A DNA stretch of 64,000 nucleotides. Origin: Shimia thalassica (lineage in GTDB: Bacteria; Pseudomonadota; Alphaproteobacteria; Rhodobacterales; Rhodobacteraceae). Positions 45,401 to 57,000 of this stretch are shown in pieces (position 1 is the first letter of the stretch; the number at the start of each line of letters is the position of its first letter). The notes beneath the pieces are model-generated. The model was not told the DNA's origin. It saw only the letters and a list, made by a program, of their open reading frames with translations, and did not search any database. The DNA lies in NCBI RefSeq assembly GCF_001458215.1, contig NZ_CYTW01000004.1, positions 124,001 through 188,000 of the forward strand, read 5' to 3'. A program made the translations under genes and the position numbers.

Positions 45401-48400
45401 GCACCTGCGGATGATCCAAAGGCGATGTCGCCGGCCACATCCAGCGTGATGGCCCCATAATTGTTCGCTGTACTGTCGCCAAAGCGGAAGCTACCGCGCC
45501 CTGACAGCGAAGCTTGAGCGTCATCAGAGAACCCGTCTCCGATGGTGACGGCGCTAAAATCCTCTGCGTGTGTCGAAAGGGCGATGGTTGTGACGGGGCT
45601 TTGCGCATTGACCCGGTCGCCAATCGTCAAGGTCGTGCTGCCGGCGAGGTCAGTGATATCCAACATCGTGACAGTATCCAGCCCGTCGCCGATGGCGATC
45701 GTGTCTTCCCCAGCCAAAGTATCGATTTGTATCGCAAAAGGTTGAGCAGTGCCGCTTGCGTTCTGGCGCAGTGTCCCCGGGATGGTGAATTCATCGCCTC
45801 CCAAGGTGCCAAGCACCACGAAGGGATCACGGTTGTGGCTGTCGGCAAAGGCATGATCCAGAACCAACCGCAACGAAATATCCTGCGTGACCGAAGCGCC
45901 GTGCAGGTCTCTTGCCGTGGCGCGCAAGGTGTAGTCACCCGCAACCGACAAGTCAGCAGGGTCAATCGCTCTAAGGACGTTGTTTGAAACGTCAAAACCG
46001 GCTGGCACTGTCTCCAGCGTCACATGCAACTCATCTCGGAGCGATATGTCTGCATCCCTAAACAAGGTGGCCAGATCAAAGGCGAGATGACCCGTTGACC
46101 CGATGCTGCCCGCGCTGATTGGCAAAACCCCACCAACGTATGTTGGCGCGTGATTCAGGGTAAGTCCCGAAACGATATCCTGCGCGGCAATGCCCGCTGC
46201 GCCTTCGACCATAAAGTTCGATCCGTCAAAGCGCTGGAAATAGGCATTGCCTACCGCATCGCTGCGCACCCACATGCCGCCGTTTGAACCGGTCAGCGCG
46301 ATGGTGTCCTCGCCAAACTGCCAATTGCGCACGACAACCTTGTCGAGCGCCCCATTGAACAGGACACTGTCCGCATCACCATCCACCCCGAGATCAATCA
46401 AAGCGTTGGCCGTGCTGCCATCGAAGATGATGCTGTCACGTCCTACGCCGCCGTGTATCTGGGTTCCTGCCCCACCAAGGCCCACCCGCATGCCAAAGCG
46501 CACCGCATCGTCACCTGCACCAAGGTTCACATTCAGCTCGCCAAGTCCAAATCCGTCTGTCGACCGGCCTGCGTCGTCACCGAAAACAACGCTGTCATTG
46601 CCGTCTCCGGCATCCAGCAGCATCTCCCCGTCGTCCGCCGCGAAGTGCCCGAATTGTGCACTGTCATCGCCGGCGCCAAGCCGCATCGCAAGGAAACCAT
46701 TCTCCCCCGCGCCGTTGCCAAATTCGAGCCGATCATCCCCGCTTGTGTAGTCGAGCCCCGCAAAGCTTGACAAAATGCCGTCCCCATAGCTTCGCGCCAT
46801 TCCTGTCGCCAAGGTCACGGAAACGCTCGTGTTTTGTCCTGTGGCGTCCAGCGCTGTCAGCGTGATGGCACTGTCTCCGGCGGTGCCGTTGAGCGCAAAA
46901 TCGGCGGGATTTGTGAACCGCAACACGTTGTTCGCAATGCTGTACTTTGGATCCAGTCCAGCCGCGGTGATTGTCAGCGCATCCCCCTGTTCATCCGCAA
47001 AAAACTGGGTTAGGTCGAGTGTTGGCGCGGCAATGGCGAGATCTCCAGCTTCACCAAAGCCAATCACCGCCCCTCCGACGTAGATCGGTTCTGGCCCGTC
47101 CGTTACTCCTTGGATCGTCACGCTCACTTGTGCAGTCACGCCGTCCACAGTGCGCACTGAAAAACTGTCTGTCAGGCTGTCGCCTGTTCCAAGCGCCTGA
47201 ATATTCCGCTGGTTGGAATTCGCGACGTATGCCCAACTGCCATCAACCGCCAAGGTGAAATGCCCCAAACCGGCATCGCCAAGCGCCGCAATACTGGGAA
47301 CAAAATCTGTATGCCCAAGATAGTCGGCGACAATTTGGAGTTGTCCCGATGCCTCAAGCAACGGTGTCGCATCTTCCGTGACCGTAGCTTCGGTGCCTCC
47401 TGTTATGATCTCGCGCCCCCGCGCATCAACCACTGACACTTGGCCATCGTCAGACGTGCGCTGCGTGAAAAGTTTGGCGCCTCCCGGGCCATTGAACTCT
47501 TTGTAGATCCGCGCCCAGCCGTAAACATCGTCGAGGTCCAGAACCGATTGGTTTTGCTTGACGCCACTAACATACGTCGTGGTCGCCAGACGGCCGTCGT
47601 CATAGACAACCACCAACTCGGAGATGCGCCCTTGCGCATCGAAACTTTTGGATTTGGTTGCCCAGCCGTGTGCATCGCCTAAGTCGGTGACGGCATACGT
47701 CTGGCGGGTGCCTTCGATGTAAGTGGCTGTTATTAAGCGATCATCATCCATAGCCTGCGACGTTGAAAGCAAGCGACCGGCACCGTCAAAGATCACGCTT
47801 TTTGAAGTCCAGCTATAGACATTCCCAACGTCGGCCCATTCGGAAGTCGCCTTGACCCCATCTTCAAACTGTGTGGCCTGCGTGCGCCCGTCATCAAACA
47901 CGCGCTCTTGCGACACCATATCTCCACGATCATCAAAAGACGACGTCGTCGTATGCCATTTGTGGACGTTGTCTGTATCGACCTGCACACTTGTGGAGCC
48001 GGACGCCCTCGCAAAAGACAGCTGTGTCTCTTCCTGACCATCGTCAAAAACGGTTTTGACTGACACCAATCTGCCGGTGGCCTCCTCAAAGGTATATTCC
48101 TGACGCGCCCACGGTTTGGTGTCGTCTCTGTCCTCGACAATGCGATGTGTTCGAACGCCATCGGCAAAATAGGTGTGGGTCACGCGCCCATCATCCTGGA
48201 CCTTTATCTTCTCTGATATCCTGCCCGCTGCGTCAAAAAGTTCCGTGATGCTTTGAGAAGAGGCAACATCATGCGTGTCGGTGACTTCTCGCGTCGCTAC
48301 GTTACCATTTGCAAAGGTTGAGTTGATACTCTGACCGTCATCTTGCAAAGCAACGCGGGTCAGGGTTCGGCCCGTACTCGAATCGTAGGTTCTGGTAATC

Positions 48401-48597
48401 CCCGTCCAAGGCATATTATCATGCGGATCGCTCCAGATGTCTGCAGTTAGCGCTGTCTCCTCGAACGTCGCAACTCGCACCCTGCCGTCATCATACGTCG
48501 TTGTTTCAGAAATCCTGAAACCCCGACTGTCAAAAACCGTGACCCGTTCAGCCCAAGTATACTGGTCTCGGGTGTCCAATTTCGTTCTTGAGATCAT
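42436..48597 (-). CDS. Giant 2053-aa VCBS/cadherin-like repeat protein
   Basis: A 2053-aa protein without signal peptide. Residues of about 13-390 are eight repeats of 49-50 residues, each with a DDGR/DDGQ turn, a following T-x-F/Y-x-x-G, a D-rich turn, a Trp and an FD-x-x-GR element. VCBS/cadherin-like domains lie near 400-520 and 1190-1480; an irregular aspartate-rich beta-roll-like stretch (RLGAGDDSAQFG, DAGDGNDSVVFGDDAG) lies near 600-770. The last 450 residues are beta-rich with no known domain and end ...VGTAVWSDLFA. It lacks the C-terminal module of the RTX proteins, so its export route is unclear. Probably a large adhesin or extracellular structural protein. Confidence 0.8.
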   Translation of the reverse strand: MISRTKLDTRDQYTWAERVTVFDSRGFRISETTTYDDGRVRVATFEETALTADIWSDPHDNMPWTGITRTYDSSTGRTLTRVALQDDGQSINSTFANGNVATREVTDTHDVASSQSITELFDAAGRISEKIKVQDDGRVTHTYFADGVRTHRIVEDRDDTKPWARQEYTFEEATGRLVSVKTVFDDGQEETQLSFARASGSTSVQVDTDNVHKWHTTTSSFDDRGDMVSQERVFDDGRTQATQFEDGVKATSEWADVGNVYSWTSKSVIFDGAGRLLSTSQAMDDDRLITATYIEGTRQTYAVTDLGDAHGWATKSKSFDAQGRISELVVVYDDGRLATTTYVSGVKQNQSVLDLDDVYGWARIYKEFNGPGGAKLFTQRTSDDGQVSVVDARGREIITGGTEATVTEDATPLLEASGQLQIVADYLGHTDFVPSIAALGDAGLGHFTLAVDGSWAYVANSNQRNIQALGTGDSLTDSFSVRTVDGVTAQVSVTIQGVTDGPEPIYVGGAVIGFGEAGDLAIAAPTLDLTQFFADEQGDALTITAAGLDPKYSIANNVLRFTNPADFALNGTAGDSAITLTALDATGQNTSVSVTLATGMARSYGDGILSSFAGLDYTSGDDRLEFGNGAGENGFLAMRLGAGDDSAQFGHFAADDGEMLLDAGDGNDSVVFGDDAGRSTDGFGLGELNVNLGAGDDAVRFGMRVGLGGAGTQIHGGVGRDSIIFDGSTANALIDLGVDGDADSVLFNGALDKVVVRNWQFGEDTIALTGSNGGMWVRSDAVGNAYFQRFDGSNFMVEGAAGIAAQDIVSGLTLNHAPTYVGGVLPISAGSIGSTGHLAFDLATLFRDADISLRDELHVTLETVPAGFDVSNNVLRAIDPADLSVAGDYTLRATARDLHGASVTQDISLRLVLDHAFADSHNRDPFVVLGTLGGDEFTIPGTLRQNASGTAQPFAIQIDTLAGEDTIAIGDGLDTVTMLDITDLAGSTTLTIGDRVNAQSPVTTIALSTHAEDFSAVTIGDGFSDDAQASLSGRGSFRFGDSTANNYGAITLDVAGDIAFGSSAGAQGGAIEVVQGSFGARNMTFGTGAENLTLAFGASGIAETLTFEGMVSNATISNFEAGLDQVIVSGPTTFWSAFDVAGDKLFLDERGSNFTVLGAAGIAADLLAPELVNPGQDLAVLFKAMQDSFVFAEDDVLTGTLLDNDLLVGTPVTVTLLDQGTADGSLVVNPDGRLSYMTARQDLWEGYRDTVQFIYGITNADGLTSQATAEITIEGANDAPEMADAEMDVFDSVLGPGVGGTFVLDLSTLGSDPDGDDNGQTLTYTVTSGSAGSLATVHGTELRVFPGATWRYLDSGQTRTHDLEITATDRHGASTTSTVTLNVVGADNAPYLGFPGFTILEDNASLLDVLAGARNIDEGDTFALTEILGTHNGSAVIENGQIRYTPFDDFWGEGWVRYKVVDSDGLEAIGRARINVLPDPDAPLLSFQTFGSRLGDGFGLIVRAETTDFEQEPENNFVGIDRFELVARDADGNLIENFSDYVFTTEWDTPLNRTNEAYAFRFNLPDDVPTDWDIEVTAVARDLDGREASTTETFAIEFDTTHHHATQTFEIGSQNIWNSADGERFTASETFGGSFNEAGGTTATLVQFDHRLAGVGVSTHFSTRLDGEARGNIGVTASTGIEGGSVSGTAAFDTTVTTSILRTDAGTTLNFNTRAIADPGAASFVASAPKLDFDLSVTELDLYASFAARLWGYLHFHLAASTVKPVDRGDFYDGWAFGAVAPLDANPLLGADGRSIVNFDGIDTVQFLEFGPTTQDLSGSYTDPFENRLLDYVLGTTNFTNQATGSSGSLLSGEFSQTFADLTLDLDSIAASIIGKRNPLGFVKQESQGPFSYGYHYDLLDLDLSFQAAYRQANSLDLRTLDGTIVFEDGSEVDFVFGDAFGLNNAQLYDEGGDNDGIIEYNILMRPTARFNSDAYVDLSVFDLLSVLGASVNGGVNGGDYYGVSTPGFGISRSVGPVYSHRGLMIDESSSITLAQRSFELDVGTAVWSDLFA

Positions 48598-48690
48598 TTA
48601 TTTTCCCGAAAAATACCGCCAGCAAAAGAAACATAAATAGTCTAAGCGATTATCAATCCAATTTTTTTAAATCAAACAAAATCGCTTCAG

Positions 48691-49121
48691 TTAAGGGTTG
48701 CCTTCTGGTGTCATGGGGCCAATGCATAGCCCGCCATGAAACTTACATTAGGAATTACCGGGAAGCGCCTTTGCGCGGCATGGCGTGTCTTGCCTCGTTT
48801 GCGCACAGCAACATCCAGTCTTCTGTTTGATGTGTGTTTTCGAAGAAACAGCCCATGACGCGAGTATGTAGGTGATAGAAAAATCCCTCGCTGCCGTCTT
48901 GAAAGATCAACGCCCAGAGCGCTTAGCAAACGGGGCGGCGCGTATCCGTCCAAGTCGATACGTCCCTTTCGTTCCCAATTACGAACGCTATCGGAATGAC
49001 CGCCTGCAAACTCGGCCAAACGGGGCCGTGAAAGCTTGCGAGACAGGAGTAGTTGCAGCAACTCTTCACCTGTCACATCGGAACCATTTTTGCTTGAGCG
49101 TTTCAAGTCAAAGCCGACCAC
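48691..49121 (-). pseudogene. Frameshifted helix-turn-helix/HGG-domain protein
   Basis: Starts with GTG at 49121 after AAAGGGGCGG. The first frame gives a helix-turn-helix-like part (EELLQLLLSRKLSRPRLAEF, then SVRNWERKGRIDLDGYAP). Near 48815-48840 the frame shifts, and the other frame continues with CRAKALPGNS, a stop, then CKFHGGLCIGPMTPEGN and another stop. Intact relatives end in an HGG-x-x-TGP motif and a basic tail, so this is a decayed copy. Confidence 0.7.
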
Positions 49122-49145
49122 AAGAATTGCACCGCCCCTTTCGCA

Positions 49146-49697
49146 TCATCAAAAACCCTCAGCGCCTTTCCAGAAGTTTGCGAAGCGGCAAACCACTTGA
49201 AGATTGCCGGACTCGTCGTCCCCGCTGCTGTCGATGTGATCCAAGGAAGCGAACATCGCAGGATCGCCATTAACTTCGTCCATTTCCAGCGGAGCCCTGT
49301 CAGCTCGCAGCAAAATTCCTGAGAACCCATAAGCCCGGCGATGTAGTCCTGAAGAGCCGCTGATGGGAACCCGAGGTCCTTTGTCTTCACTAAACGCTCA
49401 ACCGTCTGGCCATCCTTTCGGCTGCGTTAGTAGCATCAAAGAGTTCCGGAACTTGCTGGTAAGCAATCTTATCTGCCCGCGTTCCATACTTGATTGGCGC
49501 ATATCCGTTCTTGGCAGCTTCATTTTCCTTTCAAAGGAGGGTGGTTGGTTGCGTGAGATCTTCCACAAAAGTGCATTCCCATCCTTGTGAACCCAAACAT
49601 CGCCCACAATTTCTGTGACGATAGTCATCAAGTTAACCCAGCGCGAAGCAGTCGCCCTAGTCGGCTTCCTTCCTGCCGCAGTGGAGGCATTGATCAA
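49146..49697 (-). pseudogene. Decayed HNH-like protein gene
   Basis: Pieces in different minus-strand frames: IVGDVWVHKDGNALLWKI, then DYIAGLMGSQEFCCELTG, and after a one-base shift APLEMDEVNGDPAMFASLDH with NLQVVCRFANFWKGAEGF and two stops. The CELTG...LDHIDS...NLQVVC order is that of small HNH-like proteins. It precedes the HGG pseudogene on the same strand, so the two were probably one operon of an older mobile element. Confidence 0.6.
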
Positions 49698-50048
49698 GCG
49701 GGGGGAGACTTAACCCGCTCTGCCATTCGTCTTCCAATAGTTCTGGGCGTAGACTGCATTCATGGTCACAACTGTTCCACGCTCGCGGCAAGTCGGCCAT
49801 TCATAGTTTTGGCGCCCAAAAGTTGGCGATGCAGACTTTCATGATCCTGCCCGCACTACGTTTATTGCTAATAAGCTCGGTTTTCCCGATCTTATTAGCA
49901 AGCCTAGGCGCTTAAACTAGATGAAAATTTCCATCCCTAGTTACGATGAAGAGCGGGAAATAAGTCCCCGCTACAATGCCCTGTATGGAAATCGCCCACC
50001 AAAAAATAGCGTAGGGACCTTTGCCTTTTGTTTCTTGACCGGGAGTTG
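49698..50048. other. Non-coding stretch with a long hairpin
   Basis: No supported gene. At 49865-49901 lies a hairpin: TTGCTAATAAG and CTTATTAGCAA pair perfectly over 11 bases, with a one-base mismatch and an inner TCGG/CCGA stem around TTTTC. It could be a terminator or the folded end of a lost mobile element. Confidence 0.5.
49865..49901. repeat. 37-base near-perfect hairpin
   Basis: Outer 11-bp stem TTGCTAATAAG/CTTATTAGCAA, a C/T mismatch, inner 4-bp stem TCGG/CCGA, loop TTTTC. There is no T-run on either side, which argues against a simple terminator. Confidence 0.6.
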
Positions 50049-50520
50049 GGCCATCAAGTCGAATACATCAGCGCCAATCTGCAACTTGATCGAGTTCTGG
50101 CTTGCCCCATCCACCACCACCCACATGATCTGACCTGTCGGACGATAAATCACAAACGCCTCTCCTACATTATCATGACTGGACCGTCCACCAGCAGTGG
50201 TCGCGGTATGCGCAGTGTTTACTTGGAACTGTCTGGCGGTTGACCTAGCGGATCCGAAGTACAGAACATCAATTTCTGCAGCGTTTTAGTCCTGAGATCG
50301 ATCTGAGCCATGATCTGCATTTCCGATGTGAAGGAAACGATGTGCGCTTGCGCTGCCATTGACGAAATTGTCTCCGTCGCCTCCAAAAACCAGGCCTCCA
50401 AAGACCGAACGGGGCGCGTGTCATCGCCCGTCCCGCCAATGAAATCGCGCAGGTCGTCTGTGCATTCTCCGCCAAATAACGTGTCATTCGACGGTAGCTT
50501 GCGAGATGCGTTGTTAAACG
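50049..50520 (-). pseudogene. RTX C-terminal module relic
   Basis: Minus-strand remains of the same C-terminal module as in the three intact RTX genes: SNDTLFGGECTDDLRDF, then after a shift VFGGDGDNFVNG, HRFLHIGNADHGSDRSQD, an in-frame TAA, NTAHTATTAGGRSSHDN, and an undamaged EAFVIYRPTGQIMW...DVFDLMA. The middle of the nonapeptide array is deleted, and the final stop TAA has become CAA. The rest of the gene is gone. Confidence 0.8.
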
Positions 50521-51042
50521 AAGAGTGGCTTGACAGCTTGGACGAAGCGCGCAGGAAACTGGCCCTCTGACGATACAACCACAACAATGTTAGACCGCAC
50601 CCATCCTCGGGAAACCAACCGGCCGGTAAAGCGAGACAAGCACTTGAGCAATTTGAGGGCTCCGCTTTCAACGCGTTTGCCCAAAACGAAACCGGGGAAT
50701 ATGAAATCCAAACCCGCAAACTATCGTTATGAATAAGGGAGCCTTAAGGGGCATGCCAGTCAATAACTGAGGTGCTGAGTTTTCCGGGTCCCAAGTCATT
50801 CAAAGTGCGAATCGCGATCAAACGCTCCTGTCGGGTACTGCAAAAAAGTACTTCGAAAACACCTCTAGGCATCCTATCCGTTATGTCAGAAATTAATCTG
50901 TAAGCATTTGTAAAAAGTGCATTTTAATAGCACCTATGCTTTCAGTGAAGACTTTCCCAAGAATTTCAGAGTGTTGACAGGTTGAATTTTCTGGTTCTAC
51001 GCTGAACCATATCCAAATTTTTTTGTATTTAGGGGCGTTGTT
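50521..51042. other. Upstream region of the giant RTX gene
   Basis: No gene recognised in 50521-50900. Closer to the gene a TTGACA at 50974-50979 is followed by a weak TACGCT at 50998-51003 (18-base spacer), a possible promoter; AGGGGCG at 51032-51038 is the ribosome-binding site for the start at 51043. Confidence 0.4.
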
Positions 51043-54000
51043 ATGACTATTCAGGACACGTCTTTGACGTTTACGACTTCTGGACAATCTGTCTGGAAAC
51101 CCGGTGACGCAGAACTTCTGCGCCTCACCTCTGGCGACGCCATGATTTATGACACCGGTGGTGAAAGAGTTTGGCCGATCGACATCAGCCTGGCATCCGC
51201 AGAGGTCTATTACGACATCCGGTTCGGATTGCAGGCATGGATGGATGTGGGCAATGCCGGCAGTTGGGGGGCAACCTACAATATCAATGTTGAGGTCGTG
51301 CTTCCAAACGCAATCGAAGTCAGTGCGGATGTGAACACTCCCGAGTACATGGAGTTTGATTTTAGCAATTATGAAATCGTGACCGCCGAGATTCAGTCGT
51401 ATGGTTTCAAGCTGGGGTCGAAGCCAACTGGAGATCCTGACAAGCCAACGCAAAACGAACTCAGCGCTGGACTTGACTTTATCTACGAGTTGTCCGGCGG
51501 AATACGGGACATCGAAGTTGGTTTCGAGATTTGGAACCCTTTTGGTGACGACAAATTCATTGGGTACGAAAACAAAGATGGGTTTGGTTTTTCGACCGGC
51601 GCTCAGTCGGTCACACTGATTAGCGTGTCTCCGGCGATCCCGCAGTATTCCAAACCCTTTGGAGGCGAGGAGGGTAAAGAGCTTTTCACCATCGCGCTTG
51701 GACTTCCGGTTGGGGCAGATACGACGGGCAAAGCCACAGAGACTGGCGTCGTCGGAGGCCGTGGCGTTGCAGACAAAGACTTCTTAAGTCTCAGCGCTGA
51801 TCTGGATCAAATGTTAACCGAGATACTCACGAAAGCGGCCCCCGGTACGCCGGTTTATGCCGCAGGTTTGTTGCTCGAGAACTCAATTTTCAAAGAGTTC
51901 GACAAGACGATAGGAGATTTCACAGCCAAACTGACTTTTGTTGATGTGTTTGCCAAAGCGGCGCTGCATGTAACAGAAAGCGTCCGGCTGGATATCCGTG
52001 ATTTTTCTCGGATGACGCCGGTGAGTACAACTGAATTTCTGGGGTTTGAAATCCCAAATTACCACGAAACCGAAGGCCCGCCCAATATCTCGGTGATGCT
52101 GACATCAGATAACGGTACACCTGATTTTGAAGGGGATGATGAAACTGTTGTCGGAGCCCTCGGAGACGATCTTATTCGGTTGCTCGCGCCTCAGGTGGAT
52201 TCAAGCTATGGCACCGCAACCATCACCGCCGAATACAATATTGAATCGGCGATGTTCAAACATACGGTCGGTTTGGGACTTGCCCTAAGCTTTGGAATTG
52301 ACCTTTTACAAGGGTCATTCAAATACAAAGATTATGAAAAGCTGACACTCAGCTGGGGTCCCCTTATTCCTCTGGAGTGGCCAGAAAAAGTTGAAGACCG
52401 GATCGTCGGCAGTCTCGATATTTACACGCCGCCCGCCTTTGAAGTGGATGGCAGCGTTTTTGGAACGCAGACAGACACCTACGAAGTCTTCTACGTCTCG
52501 TCAGACATTGTGCCAGATGGCTGGGACCCTACGCTTCCGACAGCCGAAGCCACGGCATATGCGTTTTTCGAAGCACAGAACCAACAGTTGTCTGCGCTGT
52601 ACAACACGTTGCAATCCGCGCTGGACAACGCCTATGCCTACAATTTCCAGCATCAATTGCCGACAAGTTTCCCTGACGGATCAGCAACGCGCGATTTTTC
52701 TGCCAGTGGCGAAAACCTGAACGTCGTCCACTATCTGTGGAACGGCGCCTCTGACAAGACTGTGGTTATCAAGCATGATGGCAGCCGCATCACGGTGGCC
52801 ACGCCTACGTCGCTTTCTGTCCAGGGCGGCGCTGCGGGAACAGATCCCGTTCTCAATCCGTACGGTCGACTTGAAGTAAATCTTTCTAATGCGGCCAACC
52901 TTGGCATCTTCGGCTCGATCACAAACAAGCTTGATGTTTTGAATGCGCTCTCTTCGGCCGCCGGAATAGAATACACCTATAACACATGGGGAACGGACAG
53001 GACCCTGACAACAGATGGCATAACCAATGTGCTTGGCGGTATCGGCGGCGATGTCATGGTCTATCATTACGATACGACGTCGATCGATACGCGTGGTGGC
53101 GAGTTCTTTGATGGGGGTGCCAATGACTATTACGACAGGTCCGGCACCCAACTGTTTGACATATTCGTCGAAGACCTGTTCCTCGCGGATCTTTCGCATT
53201 TCACAACGCCGATCATCGCCAATCTTGCCGAGTCCGTCCTGTTCGAACACGACAATGACAGCGGCACCACTGGCGGCATCACGATCGATAAGTACGATCT
53301 GACACCTGAAGGCGACATCAGATACGATGCGAACGGCAATCCGATTGCAGTGGATATCGCGGAAAACCGCATAACCCTGCGAAATGTCGAAGCCCTTGCC
53401 TTGCGCACGGGAAGCGGTGACGACTATCTGGTCGGCGGCACCTTCAGTGATATTTTCTTTACCGGTGCCGGCGATGATGTCGTGCGGCTGGTCGACAATA
53501 TTCCCCATGCCGACAACACACTGTTTTCGGCGTATGTTGATGTGGACGATGATCTTGTTGATCTTGGGGCTGGCGATGATGTGGCCATCGTGCAGATGTC
53601 AAGTTTGGCGTCACCGCACTATTCAACCTTTACCGATCACATCATCGGCGGTCTGGGCACCGATCAGCTGTTTGTCGAAGCTGGAAATCAAGGCCTGCGC
53701 TACGATATCTCGTTGGACGGAAGCAGCTATGTTTTCGGCGGAAACGGGATTGGCTCACTGTCGACACACAGCCAATTGGCACAGCTGTTGCAAAACCTTG
53801 ATTCCACCCGAGGCGATTACTGGCAAGCAAATGGGGTGGGCGCGACGCAGTCCACATTCGGGTCGCTTGAAGCGCACACACTCATGATCAATGGCAGTCA
53901 CCATCAGGGAGCCATTCGCTTTACTCAGGATGTTGAACAGGTCAGCATCATTCCAGATGTTCGCATAGATGCTTCGGGCAACGCGATTGCGGCGACCTCA

Positions 54001-57000
54001 GGGGCCGGTGACGATCTGTTGGTTTACATGGGGGGCGCCCGCTATGATGGTGGTGTCGGTGGAACGGACACGTTCCTTGCCGATTTCAGCTCGTGGAGCA
54101 GCTTTCAGACGCTGGGTCAGACGGGTGACGGCGTTTCGATTTCCTTGGCCAACGAAACATCTTTCTTTGGTGCAACCTCGATTACAAACATTGACCGGCT
54201 GCACGTCACGGGCACCCGTGATTTTGATGTCATCATCGGTGGAGAGCACGACGATTACATCAACGGTTTTGACGGTGATGACTATCTCTACGGCGGTGTG
54301 GATCAGGCAAATGATACGTTGCTGGGTGGCCTCGGCAACGATTTTTTCACTTGGGCGAGCGACGGAAATGATCTGGTTGATGGCGGCGAGGGCATCGACA
54401 CACTGAACATCAGTTATGGCGGCAGGGGTGCTGGGCAAGCCATCGCGCTGTATGACTCGCTGGGCAATCAATTAGGGCCAACACTGGTCAATTCCGTGTC
54501 CGCCGGTGAGACCGATCAAGAGGTCACTGCATTCTTCGATACCATTGCAAGCGCAACCCAGACCGTGGCGAGCTTTGGATCAGAATCTGTGACCTACACC
54601 GATGTTGAGCGCGTCAATTTCACGGGTGATATCTATTCAAGCGATGCGGTGCTGTATCAAGGGGGAACACATTACAACGCTGGCAATGCCGCGAGCGATC
54701 AAGATCTCTTTATTGGTGATTTCCGTGGACAAGAGATCGGGCTTACGTTCGAAGTGCGTGACGTGCGCACGATTGGTGGCAGCGACGGGTACTGGCTTAA
54801 CAACGAGATTTACATCGACGGCTTTGACAAGGCGCTGATCTATGGGTCCGAAACATTCGATACGCTGACAGGCAGCAGATTCAACGATACGCTGCACGGC
54901 GGCGGTGGAAATGATCTGTTGTACGGGGGCGGCGGAAACGATGTGTTGCTCGGCGGTATCGGCAGCGACACCTTCAGCTATTTCAGCGATGGCGTTGATT
55001 ATATCGACGGCGGTACAAACGCCGCGAACAGCTATTTGAACGGGGAACTGATTCAGGTCGAAATTGAACGCGATCAATTGTTCATTATGGGCGGTACGGG
55101 CCCCCTGCGCGCGGCGATCAAAGACGAAAATGGCGACTTTATCATCCAAAGCCGCTATGGAATGGCCCTCACCACCAGCTCTAACGAAGAGCTGCTGCAA
55201 ATGGCCCTCAATTCGCAGACTGCTGCAACATGGCAATACCATACCAAACTCAATAGCAATCTTGAATCGACCACATCGCCTGACGTGGAATACCTTCATA
55301 TGGAAGCCGTGGATATTGCCGGGTCGAACGATCATGACGACCTCGTCGTGTATCAGAACGGCGATGGATATGTTGGAGGCGAAGGTTATCGCGACGGCGA
55401 TCTCTTCCTGGCAGATTTGCGCAGTGCCACCGTAGATTTGACCTTGGACGCAACTTATGAGTCTGGCGCAGCCTACGATATCGGACAAGGAACGCAGATT
55501 GCTGATTTCGAGAGATTTTTTGCCCTTCTAGGAAGCGGAGATGATACTGTTCAAGGCGGTCATCTGAATGACTATGCACAGGGCGGTGCGGGCGACGATT
55601 ATCTTGCTGGTGGGTTGGGCGATGACCATTTCATGGGTGACGGTGGAAACGACTTTTTTGTCCATACGGGTGGCAACGATACACTGGATGGTGGGGCTGG
55701 TTCCGCTGATACGCTGCTGCTTTCGATTGCGGATCAGGGAATGTCGCTGTCCTTGCATGACGCCAATGGAGCAACGGTCGGTCCAAACCTGTCGATGGTC
55801 AATGGCTCGCCTTCGTTTGCAGACTTTGCATCCCTGTTTGGTTTGCCTTACGCCTTTGCAAGGCTGAGCCACGGCGAAAACTCTGTCAGCTTCCAGAACA
55901 TTGAAAAGACCCAATTGCTGGGCGGCTCGGGCAGAGACGTTCTGTTGGCAGGCGATGCACAGGGCATCCTGTTTGGCGGCGAAGGAAACGATGCACTGAT
56001 CAGTGGTTCAGGCAATGATTTCCTGTCCGGTGGCGAAGGGTCAGACGTCTATGTGTTCGGTGCCAATTTCGGAAACGATGTCATATTTGGCGAGAACTTT
56101 GGCAGCAGCCGATTGGTGTTCACGGCCAATGCGCTGGTCGATTTCTCTTTCAGTTCTGACTCTTCTGATTTGCTGATGACGCAGGGGGCAAACTCTCTGC
56201 GGGTCGTGGATTACTTTGCCTCAAATACGGCTGTTGGGCTCAACTTCGTATTCGAAGCGACCGACGGGCTGTTTACCCGTGATTTCACAAGTTTGGGAGC
56301 CACGACAACCGGCTCGGTTGTGGTTGGGCAGACTTATCTGGGGACGGATGAAGATGACAACCTGTCGGCAGGTACAGAGTTTCGCGACACATACCGCGGA
56401 TTTGGCGGCGACGACTACTTTGAGTCCAGCGCTGATGTAGATCTGTATGACGGCGGAGCCGGGACAGATGGTGTTGACTATTCGGGGTCCGATGCGGGTG
56501 TAAGCATCAACCTTGAGACATTCCAAAGCCAAGGCGGCCACGCTCAAGGCGATATTCTTGTTTCGATCGAAGAAATCACCGGATCGACACACAACGACAC
56601 TCTGGTCGGCGATGTCTACGACAATACCCTGGACGGCGGTGTTGGTGATGACACGCTGGATGGCAATGACGGCAACGATGTTCTGATCGGGGATGCAGGA
56701 TCGGACAACCTCGTTGGCGGCTTAGGCAGTGACATCATATTCGGTGGCGCAGATGCAGACACGGTCAATGGTGGGGACGGAGACGATCTTCTGGTTGGCG
56801 GTTCTGGTGATGATCGTCTTGCGGCGGGAGATGGCGACGACATTATCGACGACGGTGCGGGTAATGACACTGCTTATGGCGGAAACGGAGGGGATTTGTT
56901 CGCGTATTCCGGCGGGCTCGACGAATGGTTCGGCGGAAGCGATGTCGACACCGCCAGCTTCGAGGCTTTCGCCTTTGCAGTTCGCATGGATCTGGCGGCG

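Noticed and set aside
47430..48597. Rhs/YD-repeat polymorphic toxin
   Set aside because: The repeats differ in length and motif from YD repeats, and there is no Rhs core (DPxGL) or variable toxin tip.
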